Made by a program: the position numbers and the translations under genes | Shown here: positions 6,097 to 12,451 of the stretch, one piece after another | How the letters are laid out: every line of letters begins with the position of its first letter | How positions within the stretch are numbered: position 1 is the first letter of the stretch | Notes under the pieces: model-generated | Told to the model about the DNA's origin: nothing | The model's input: only the letters and a program-made list of their open reading frames with translations | Database searches by the model: none | DNA from: OMOG01 sp041485845 | GTDB lineage: Bacteria > Acidobacteriota > Terriglobia > Bryobacterales > Bryobacteraceae | Assembly: GCA_041485845.1 (NCBI GenBank) | Contig: JBGPKH010000216.1 | Coordinates: 1 to 12,451, forward strand | DNA length: 12,451 nt | Direction: 5' to 3'

Positions 6097-9066
6097 ATGG
6101 ACGAGGCGGACGAAACCAGGCCCGATTTTGTCCCCGAAGAATGGGAGCAGGTCAAGGAACTCGTTTTTGAGTGCCAGCAGCAGGAACCGGAAGATCTGCA
6201 TTCCTGGCTGGACACGAACTGTCGCTCGCCAAAGATCCGGCGCGAGGTGGAGCGGCTGGTACGATCGGCTTCCACTTGCGGCGAATTCCTGCAACGGCCG
6301 GCCGCGCACCAGTACTTCGAAGATCCCGGCCGGCAACCCGAGAAAATCGGCCGCTACCGTGTCCTGGAGAAGATCGGCGCCGGCGGCATGGGTGTGGTCT
6401 ACGCCGCCTATGACGAAGAACTGAAGCGCCGCGTGGCCATCAAGGTGCTGCCGGCCCACTCGGCCGGCGATCCGGAACAACGCAAGCGCCTGCGATGGGA
6501 CGCGCAAGCGGCCTCCGCACTCAACCACGCCAACATCGTGACCGTTCACGAGGTGGGCTCCGACGGCGGGATGGACTACCTGGTGATGGAGTGCATCGCG
6601 GGGCAGACGCTCGGCCGGCTGATCCCGGAAGGCGGCATGGAAACCGGCGAGGCATTGCGTTGCGCGGTGCAGATTGCGAGCGGCCTCGAAGCGGCGCACG
6701 CCGCGCAGATCGTGCATCGCGATCTGAAGCCGGGGAACATCATGATCACGGAAGCGGGCGTGGTCAAGCTGCTCGATTTCGGGCTGGCGAAGCAAAACGC
6801 ATCGGGGCTGAGCGCCGGGGAAACGCCGCTGACCATCGAGGGCAAGTTCGCCGGCACGGTGGCCTACGTCTCGCCGGAGCAGGCGGAAGGAAAGGCGGTG
6901 GATGCGCGTTCCGACATCTTCTCGTTTGGCTCGGTGCTCTTCGAGATGTTGACCGGGCGGCGCGCTTTTCCCGGCGAATCTCCGATAGCCGTGCTGGCCG
7001 ACATCCTGCACCACGAACCGTCCATCCTGATGGAGCTCAAGCCGCGGCTGGACGCGCGCTTGGATGACATCGCGCGGCGCTGCCTGCGGAAGAAACGCGA
7101 GCGGAGGTTTCAGAGTATCGCGGAGGTCAGGCTGCGGCTCCTGGAGATCGAAGAGGAGATCCAGTACGCGGAGCAGGACCGAAGCGCATCGCATGCCATC
7201 GTCACGGGGCAGCGCGCCGGCGGGATGTGGCGAGGAGTCGTGGTGGGGGCTGTGGCGACGGCGATGCTGGCGGCGGTTCTTTATTGGGCGACGCGTCCGG
7301 CCGATGGCCGGATTTCGCTGCGCAAATCCACCAGCGACGCCGGCCTGACAGAATTCCCGGCGATGTCACGAGACGGCAAAATGCTGACGTACGCTTCGGA
7401 CCGGGCGGGGGATGGCAACCTGGATATCTACGTACAGCAAGACAAGGGAGGCGATCCGGTTCCGATCACCGCGGATCCGGCCGACGACTACGAGCCGGTT
7501 TTCGCACCGGACGGAACGCAAGTGGTGTACCGATCGGATCGGGGAGGCGGCGGGCTGTACATCAACTCGACGCTGGGCGGCGCGGAAAGGCTTCTCGTTC
7601 CCAAAGGGCGAGGAGCGCAATTCTCGCCGGATGGCAAGTGGCTCGCCTATTGGACCGGCCGGCTCGGGGCCAGTCTGTATCCGGGCTCGGCGAAGATCTG
7701 GATCCTGCCAATGTCGGGGGGGCCTGCGCGCGAATTTCGCCCAGATTTTCGGGCGGCCTCCTTTCCCGTGTGGGCGCCGGAAGGCGATCGGTTGTTGTTC
7801 CTCGGGCGCGGGCCGGAACCATGGTCGCAGGACGCACTGGTGGATTGGTGGGTAGCCTCGATCGAAGGGACCTATGCGCGCGCCACCGGCGTGATCCGAT
7901 CTCTGGCGCAAGGTGGATGGGGGCCGCCGCCCATCAGTTTTCGGATTACACCGGCTGCCTGGATGCCCGGCGGCCACCAGGTTCTGTTTTCGGCGACGCA
8001 AGAGGACGCTACCAACGTTTGGGCGGTGCGCGTGAACCATGACGGCGTGGCCGCGGGCGCTCCGCAGCGGTGGACGGCGGGCACGCTGCTGGAGTTGCAT
8101 CCGGCCGCCCGATACGTTGGTGACAGTGTCTCGCTGGCTTACTCGGCAGTGACGCAATCCGCCGGCGTCTGGCGAATTCCGCTCAACGCGCGGGGCGAAG
8201 CCGCGGGCAAACCGGAGAGCATGATCTCCGGTTTTGACGGGACCAGCTCGCCTTCGATCAGCGCGGACGGCTCGCGGCTGGTATTCGCGTCGCGCCGGCC
8301 GGGTGGACAATTCATCCGCATGAAGGACCTGAAATCGGGTTTGGTTAAGGTGATTGGCAGTGTCCGGGCGCGGCGCGTGGCGAGACCGGTTCTGAGCGGC
8401 GATGGCGGGACGCTGGCGTACAGCGATTTCGGGACCGGCTACGTCCAGCGCGTGCCCAATGGCGCGCCCGAGCAAGTCTGCAAGCCGTGCGGCCCTCCAA
8501 CACACCTGAGCTTCGATGGACGCGACGTGCTTTTCGAATCCCCTGGGTCTCCGGAGCAGATCCTGATTGCGTCCGATGGGAAGGCTCCGCGTCCGCTGAT
8601 CCGATGGGCGGGAACGCATCCGTGGACGGAGTTTGCCGGCCGATTCTCGCCGGACGGACGCTGGGTGGTTTTTCACGGGTCGAATTCGGAGTCCGAGCCC
8701 AGGCACATCTGGATTGCTCCGGTTCGGAGAGAGGGATCGGTGAAGGAGGACGAATTGATTCCGCTGACGGACGGGGCGTCCTCCGAAAAGGAACCCTACT
8801 GGTCTACCGATGGGCGAAGAATTTACTTTCTTTCGGACCGCGACGGCTTCAATTGCATTTGGGCGCGCGAAGTGGATCCGGCGACGGCGCGGCCACGGGG
8901 GCCGGCGTTTGTGGTTGCCGATTTCCACCACGCGCGGCGGGTGATCCAAGGGGCGACGGTCTATTCCGGCGACATCGGCCTGTCGGCGTCGAAGGACTTC
9001 CTGGTGTTTGCGATGGCGGAATATACGAGTAATATCTGGCTGAAGACGGATTCCGCGCGGCGGTAG
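6097..9066 (+). CDS. Transmembrane Ser/Thr kinase with PD40/TolB-like propeller
   Basis: This is a 989-aa single-pass membrane kinase. Residues 1-83 form a helical N-terminal region usual in Acidobacterial kinases. The Pkn2/PknB-type kinase domain (about 86-350) has the glycine loop G94-A-G-G-M-G99, K116 (VAIK), catalytic H207-R-D209 with K211 and N214, D227-F-G229 and S259-P-E261. The alpha-C position expected to be Glu is D135 (RWDAQAAS). A single membrane helix lies at about 380-398. The outer part (about 410-985) is a beta-propeller of PD40-type repeats, with SRDGK, APDGT, SPDGK, SADGS, SGDGG, SPDGR and STDGR turns each before a strand. It probably senses or binds a periplasmic ligand and signals to the inner kinase. 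C795-K-P-C798 is a CxxC pair in the outer domain. The ECF sigma gene upstream on the same strand is a plausible partner, by family habit. The start is fixed by the kinase N-terminal region; no Shine-Dalgarno is visible. Confidence 0.93.
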   Translation: MDEADETRPDFVPEEWEQVKELVFECQQQEPEDLHSWLDTNCRSPKIRREVERLVRSASTCGEFLQRPAAHQYFEDPGRQPEKIGRYRVLEKIGAGGMGVVYAAYDEELKRRVAIKVLPAHSAGDPEQRKRLRWDAQAASALNHANIVTVHEVGSDGGMDYLVMECIAGQTLGRLIPEGGMETGEALRCAVQIASGLEAAHAAQIVHRDLKPGNIMITEAGVVKLLDFGLAKQNASGLSAGETPLTIEGKFAGTVAYVSPEQAEGKAVDARSDIFSFGSVLFEMLTGRRAFPGESPIAVLADILHHEPSILMELKPRLDARLDDIARRCLRKKRERRFQSIAEVRLRLLEIEEEIQYAEQDRSASHAIVTGQRAGGMWRGVVVGAVATAMLAAVLYWATRPADGRISLRKSTSDAGLTEFPAMSRDGKMLTYASDRAGDGNLDIYVQQDKGGDPVPITADPADDYEPVFAPDGTQVVYRSDRGGGGLYINSTLGGAERLLVPKGRGAQFSPDGKWLAYWTGRLGASLYPGSAKIWILPMSGGPAREFRPDFRAASFPVWAPEGDRLLFLGRGPEPWSQDALVDWWVASIEGTYARATGVIRSLAQGGWGPPPISFRITPAAWMPGGHQVLFSATQEDATNVWAVRVNHDGVAAGAPQRWTAGTLLELHPAARYVGDSVSLAYSAVTQSAGVWRIPLNARGEAAGKPESMISGFDGTSSPSISADGSRLVFASRRPGGQFIRMKDLKSGLVKVIGSVRARRVARPVLSGDGGTLAYSDFGTGYVQRVPNGAPEQVCKPCGPPTHLSFDGRDVLFESPGSPEQILIASDGKAPRPLIRWAGTHPWTEFAGRFSPDGRWVVFHGSNSESEPRHIWIAPVRREGSVKEDELIPLTDGASSEKEPYWSTDGRRIYFLSDRDGFNCIWAREVDPATARPRGPAFVVADFHHARRVIQGATVYSGDIGLSASKDFLVFAMAEYTSNIWLKTDSARR

Positions 9067-9084
9067 GGGGAGCTTGGCAACGGA

Positions 9085-11757
9085 TTATCCCGCTGACTCC
9101 GTAACGGGCCGCCGTTGGGCTGAGAGAATCACCCACAGCGCCCACGTGGCCACGGCCGCCGGGATCAGGAGAATGGCCAGCGATCGGCCTGCATACCAGG
9201 ATGTGAGCGAGACCGGAAGCGTCAGGCTGAAAAACAGGAACGTCCCGGCCCACAAGGCCAGCAGGCCAAATCGGCGGAGCAGCAAGAGGAGTACATAGAA
9301 CGCCAGCGTGCTATAAACCGCGAAAAGAGCGGCCTGATATACAAAGTGTCCAGGGCCTAACACTCCGAAAAGGACTGCCCCAATCAGCTCCGCAACGCGC
9401 ACGCGGCGTGTGAGGCGGCGCAGGAGCATGACTACAAATAGGATGAACGTCCCGCTGCCCAGCCCACGCGTTACTTCGAAAGACAGGAACGCCAGGGAAT
9501 CTCCAGCGCTGCTCAGCGCATCGATTCTGGGAAGGAATATGGGCTTCCCGGACCCGAAGGCCCAGATCAATGTCAGACCGAGCGTCGACACTCCCAAGTA
9601 CGCGAAGATACCCGCGAGGAAGTGGGACGCCACCAGGGGATCCCGGACCCGGCCTGTCTGCAGCCGGGTCCAGGAGATCAGCGCGTCCGGCCAATGGCGC
9701 CGCGCGTCCGGTTCAATCGCGAGGTAGAGAACCCAAAGGCATCCCGCGTTGAACGCGGCCCAACACAGCGCTTTGAGGAATAGTGTAAGTTCCCATAGAC
9801 TTGCCACGTGGGCGGCGGAAAGGAACCAAGCGCACATCATGCCCAGGAAGGCGACGGAAGCGACTCTTGCGGCGCCCCGGCGATCGCCACGGCCGAGTTG
9901 CAGGTTGTGCCTGGCCACGGCGGCTCCCACCAGCATCAGAGCGAACGCGCCGACGAAAAACGGCGCCAGGAAAACTGGTGGCACCGGAGCGGATGGGCCC
10001 TCCTGCTGCCAGTCGCCTCGGATGTCGAAAAACACCGGACGGCCTTCCCAGGAGGCGGTCTCCACGCGAATCTGCTCCGGCCGGCCTTCTGCGAAGGTTC
10101 CCATCCAGGCCATGTTTGTGTCGAACGCCATCGGCGGCGTTCGCTGGGGCGCGGCCGGCAGGAAGCGGGCCGGATCCAGTCCCGCGGCCGCGAAGAGGAC
10201 AGTCCAATCGGGAGGTTTTGCCGGCTTGTCTGGATCTGTGGTCCTGAGACCGCGCGAGCCTGCCGGCCGGGCTTCCAGTGCGATCAGCCTGCCCTTTGCA
10301 TCCAGGGCCAGGCGAATCATGCCGGGCTCGGTGTTGGCAGGCGATTCATACCGGATCACGCCGTTGAGGGGAACGAACGGTGGCAGGGATGAGAAAACCA
10401 TGAATGAGTCCGCGCGGAAGTCGCCCTGGTGCTCGCGGTACCAGAAGCGAATCACGGCGGGCCGGTGGCTGGCAAGCAGGGCATCGCGGCGTGCTGTGTC
10501 GTACCGCTCGATCAGGCGCAGATAGCCCGCATCACAGCAGTCGAGTCCGTACGCCGTGCTCTTGGGCTGCTCGGCATAGCCCAACTGGTCCAGGATCTGC
10601 CGCGCTCGAAAGGCCAGGCCGTCCGGAGAGATTTCGAGCGGCGCGCGCGCCAGCAGGCTGAGTCTGCCGGTGACCGCGGAGAGCGCCGCCAGCAAGACCA
10701 GCACGCCGGCGAAGCAGACCACGGCGACACGCGGGCTGAACCCTTGCTTCTCTCCCGACGCCGCGACCATCTCCGGCGAGGGCGTTTCTCCCGCGGCCAG
10801 CGCCGCCGCGATGGGGTCCGCGCCCGGCAGAGCCATGGCGACGTTCAGCGCCGACGAGGGTCTGCGCTTCGGGTCCTCTTCGAGGCAGCGAAGAATCACA
10901 CGCTCGATCGCAGGATCGAGATCCTTGACCACGTCCGTCGGATTGGATTGCGCATGGTTCCGCCGCTTGCCGGTGAACATCTCATACAGCACGAGCCCCA
11001 GCGAGTAGAGATCGCTCCTGGTGGTGACTTCCTTGCCGGCCTTCTGCTCAGGCGCCATGTAATCGGGCGTGCCGCTGCGGATATCGCCCGGCGCGACCTC
11101 GGCCGCCAGCGCCGCCAGCCCGAAATCCGCGATGCGCACTTGCCCGCGCCCGTCGATCATGATGTTGGCGGGTTTCAGATCGCGGTGCAATACGCCGCGT
11201 TCGTGCGCGGCTGAGAGTCCGGCGCAGATCTTGCGCGTGAACTCGATGGCCTTATCCTGCGGCAGACGTCCGATGCGGCGGAGGAGCGAGGCGAGGTCTT
11301 CACCATCCAGATACTCCATCGAGAGGAAGTGCTGGCCCTCGATGACGCCGATGTCGTACACGCGGCAAACGTTGGGATGAGAGACCTGCCGGGCGATGCG
11401 CACTTCGTTGCGGAATCGCACCAGGGCCGCTTCATTCATGTGCGTGCGCGCGAGGAACTTCAGGGCTACGGCCTGGTTGAGGATCAGGTCATAGGCGCGG
11501 TACACCTCGCCCATGCCGCCCTGCCCGAGCAAACCCAAGACACGATAGCGTCCCGCCAGCACCGTACCGGCCGGAAAGCGGCCTTCCTCGACAGAAGCCG
11601 AAGAAGACGGCGGCTCCTGGAAACCGGCCCCGGCGATGGTCTCGGTGAAAACAGGCTGTGGCGCGTTCAAGGGGGCCGCACAGGACGGACACACGCGCCA
11701 CTCCTCGCGCACCTCACCCGCGCACTTCGGGCAGAGGCCGGCGCCGGAGATCGACAT
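9085..11757 (-). CDS. Zinc-ribbon Ser/Thr kinase with ectodomain and multi-pass membrane C-terminus
   Basis: This protein is 890 aa. Residues 9-26 form a zinc ribbon (C9-x2-C12...C23-x2-C26). The PknB-like kinase domain (about 70-310) is complete: G78-Q-G-G-M-G83, K100, alpha-C E118, H191-R-D193, K195, N198, D211-F-G213 and A235-P-E237. A membrane helix at about 344-363 is followed by a non-cytoplasmic domain of about 230 residues, including a vicinal C407-C408 pair. From about 597 on there are eight or nine more hydrophobic helices, with ARHNLQLGRGDRRGA and WTRLQTGRVRDP between them. The membrane part recalls the multi-pass modules of other Acidobacterial kinases; I see no EExxxR motif, so it is not an active CPBP protease. 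It probably couples a membrane or envelope cue to phosphorylation. It converges on the PD40 kinase with an 18-bp gap and is divergent from the YkgJ-like gene. The ATG at 11757 sits 11 nt after a TACAAT hexamer. Confidence 0.93.
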   Translation of the reverse strand: MSISGAGLCPKCAGEVREEWRVCPSCAAPLNAPQPVFTETIAGAGFQEPPSSSASVEEGRFPAGTVLAGRYRVLGLLGQGGMGEVYRAYDLILNQAVALKFLARTHMNEAALVRFRNEVRIARQVSHPNVCRVYDIGVIEGQHFLSMEYLDGEDLASLLRRIGRLPQDKAIEFTRKICAGLSAAHERGVLHRDLKPANIMIDGRGQVRIADFGLAALAAEVAPGDIRSGTPDYMAPEQKAGKEVTTRSDLYSLGLVLYEMFTGKRRNHAQSNPTDVVKDLDPAIERVILRCLEEDPKRRPSSALNVAMALPGADPIAAALAAGETPSPEMVAASGEKQGFSPRVAVVCFAGVLVLLAALSAVTGRLSLLARAPLEISPDGLAFRARQILDQLGYAEQPKSTAYGLDCCDAGYLRLIERYDTARRDALLASHRPAVIRFWYREHQGDFRADSFMVFSSLPPFVPLNGVIRYESPANTEPGMIRLALDAKGRLIALEARPAGSRGLRTTDPDKPAKPPDWTVLFAAAGLDPARFLPAAPQRTPPMAFDTNMAWMGTFAEGRPEQIRVETASWEGRPVFFDIRGDWQQEGPSAPVPPVFLAPFFVGAFALMLVGAAVARHNLQLGRGDRRGAARVASVAFLGMMCAWFLSAAHVASLWELTLFLKALCWAAFNAGCLWVLYLAIEPDARRHWPDALISWTRLQTGRVRDPLVASHFLAGIFAYLGVSTLGLTLIWAFGSGKPIFLPRIDALSSAGDSLAFLSFEVTRGLGSGTFILFVVMLLRRLTRRVRVAELIGAVLFGVLGPGHFVYQAALFAVYSTLAFYVLLLLLRRFGLLALWAGTFLFFSLTLPVSLTSWYAGRSLAILLIPAAVATWALWVILSAQRRPVTESAG

Positions 11758-11768
11758 AGAGTGAAACG

Positions 11769-11774
11769 ATTGTA
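11769..11774 (-). promoter_or_regulatory. Candidate -10 element of the zinc-ribbon kinase
   Basis: TACAAT on the minus strand ends 11 nt before the ATG at 11757, implying a leader of about 5 nt. It lies within the 50-bp divergent gap shared with the YkgJ-like gene. Confidence 0.45.
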
Positions 11775-11807
11775 TCAGTGTGTGAGGGCGCGATAACCTG
11801 AAAGAAG

Positions 11808-12314
11808 ATGATCACGGACCTGGTGCAGATCCGCCTGCTCGGAGAGAAGAAGCGCGGCGAGAACGAGCGATTCCGGCGTCACATGAAATCGCACGACCAC
11901 TCCGACCGCATCCTGCGGCGCATCGGGGAGGGCATCGAGGAGCAGATCGACTGCACCCAGTGCGCCAATTGCTGCAAGGTGGCGACTGCCCGGGTGACCG
12001 AACGCGACGCGGAGCGCCTGGCCCGATTCCTGCGCATCAAGCCGGCGCGATTCCTTGCAGATTACACGATGGAGGGCGGGGAGGAAGGGACCATTCTGCG
12101 GCGCACGGAGGAGCACGGCTGCGTATTTCTGGACGGCGCCACGTGTACGGTATACGACGCGCGTCCGGAGAGCTGCCAGAAGTTTCCGCACGTGGTGCGC
12201 GGCGCCGGCTCGATTGCCAGCCGCATGTGGCAGTTTGCGGACCGGGCGTGCTACTGCCCGATCGTGTACAACTCGCTCGAAGCGTTCAAGAAAGAACTGG
12301 GATTCACGCGGTAG
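11808..12314 (+). CDS. YkgJ-family CxxCxxCC cysteine-cluster protein
   Basis: This 168-aa cytoplasmic protein has the family signature C49-x2-C52-x2-C55-C56 (CTQCANCC), then C105, C113 and C123 (GCVFLDGATCTVYDARPESC) and a final C148-x-C150. These Cys residues are typical of the zinc- or iron-chelating PF03692 family, whose role is poorly known; a metal cluster is assumed by homology. The first 45 residues are basic and helical. The start ATG at 11808 is 50 bp from the divergent kinase start. GAAAGAAG just before it is a weak Shine-Dalgarno, and TAACCT (11794-11799) could be a -10 box. No partner gene follows within the window. Confidence 0.9.
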   Translation: MITDLVQIRLLGEKKRGENERFRRHMKSHDHSDRILRRIGEGIEEQIDCTQCANCCKVATARVTERDAERLARFLRIKPARFLADYTMEGGEEGTILRRTEEHGCVFLDGATCTVYDARPESCQKFPHVVRGAGSIASRMWQFADRACYCPIVYNSLEAFKKELGFTR

Positions 12315-12451
12315 TGTTGTGGCGTGCCCTAAGGTAAGGCGTCACGGAAGAATAACCTGGACAGTAACCAGATCTCACCGCGGAGCCAACGCGAGGACGG
12401 CCGTCCTCGTTCATAGGAAGGGTGAGTTTGCCGAACAGCTCGGGCTGAAAA
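12315..12451. other. Intergenic end of window with an 18-bp perfect palindrome
   Basis: No coding signal is seen. CGAGGACGG/CCGTCCTCG at 12392-12409 is a perfect palindrome with no spacer. As RNA it would need a few unpaired bases at the tip, and there is no following T run, so a terminator is unlikely. It could be a protein-binding dyad or a member of a dispersed palindromic repeat family. Confidence 0.6.

Noticed and set aside
8479..8490. CxxC in the propeller as a c-type heme site
   Set aside because: The residue after the second Cys is Gly, not His, so the CxxCH heme motif is absent.
6016..8949. Long minus-strand frames (about 392 and 527 aa) opposite the PD40 kinase
   Set aside because: The plus strand encodes kinase motifs and PD40 repeats across this whole span; the minus frames have no recognisable domain.
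9100..10700. CPBP-type intramembrane protease in the C-terminus of the 890-aa kinase
   Set aside because: The multi-pass region is similar in layout, but no EExxxR motif or matching His motifs are visible.
9749..11214. Plus-strand frames of about 258-261 aa opposite the zinc-ribbon kinase
   Set aside because: The minus strand carries a complete kinase domain and membrane helices here; the plus frames are Arg/Gly/Ala-rich shadows.
1..12451. tRNA, rRNA or riboswitch genes
   Set aside because: I saw no stretch with tRNA-like arms, rRNA core sequences or known riboswitch motifs; a covariance-model scan would be needed to exclude small RNAs.

Overview
The window looks like a chromosomal stretch from a member of the Acidobacteriota, most likely the Solibacter/Bryobacter lineage. 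This is an inference. It rests on the high G+C content, the strong G/C third-position bias (which gives long antisense open frames), two large membrane Ser/Thr kinases (one with a PD40 propeller), an ECF sigma factor of the TIGR02999 type, a large secreted M14 peptidase, an orphan Flp-type pilin, and two small coiled-coil proteins with an RKMS...KKRWA basic tail. I cannot name the species.

Layout, left to right. Positions 1-2789 (minus) hold a secreted M14 zinc carboxypeptidase-like protein that runs off the left edge. Positions 2952-3137 (plus) hold a short Flp/Fap-type prepilin, divergent from the peptidase, with a perfect 15-bp tandem duplication in the gap. Positions 3259-3474 (minus) hold a 71-aa coiled-coil/basic protein. 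Positions 3619-4413 (plus) hold a GT-A-like glycosyltransferase with a DSD motif, followed by a 14-bp perfect hairpin. Positions 4596-5183 (plus) hold the ECF sigma factor, whose tail overlaps by 17 bp the tail of a second coiled-coil/basic protein (5167-5400, minus). Positions 5645-5872 (minus) hold a small helix-turn-helix protein resembling the C-terminal domain of a serine recombinase. Positions 6097-9066 (plus) hold a 989-aa kinase with one membrane helix and a PD40 propeller. Only 18 bp further on it meets tail-to-tail a second kinase (9085-11757, minus, 890 aa) with an N-terminal zinc ribbon and a multi-pass C-terminal membrane domain. Positions 11808-12314 (plus) hold a YkgJ-type CxxCxxCC cluster protein, divergent from the second kinase across 50 bp. 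The last 137 bp hold an 18-bp perfect palindrome but no gene that I can see.

How the genes may work together. Sigma factors of the TIGR02999 type are commonly encoded beside membrane Ser/Thr kinases in Acidobacteria and Planctomycetes, and the phosphorelay-to-transcription link is the usual proposal. Here the sigma factor and the 989-aa kinase lie on the same strand, but two minus-strand genes sit between them, one of them recombinase-like. No complete mobile element, RNA gene or CRISPR array is visible.

The most notable cross-cutting signal is that several genes have a TAnnnT-type hexamer 5-11 nt before the start codon and no Shine-Dalgarno sequence. This would fit leaderless or nearly leaderless transcripts. 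Other points of interest are the two small coiled-coil/basic paralogues, an Asp in place of the alpha-C Glu in the first kinase, and the unusual domain chain of the second kinase.
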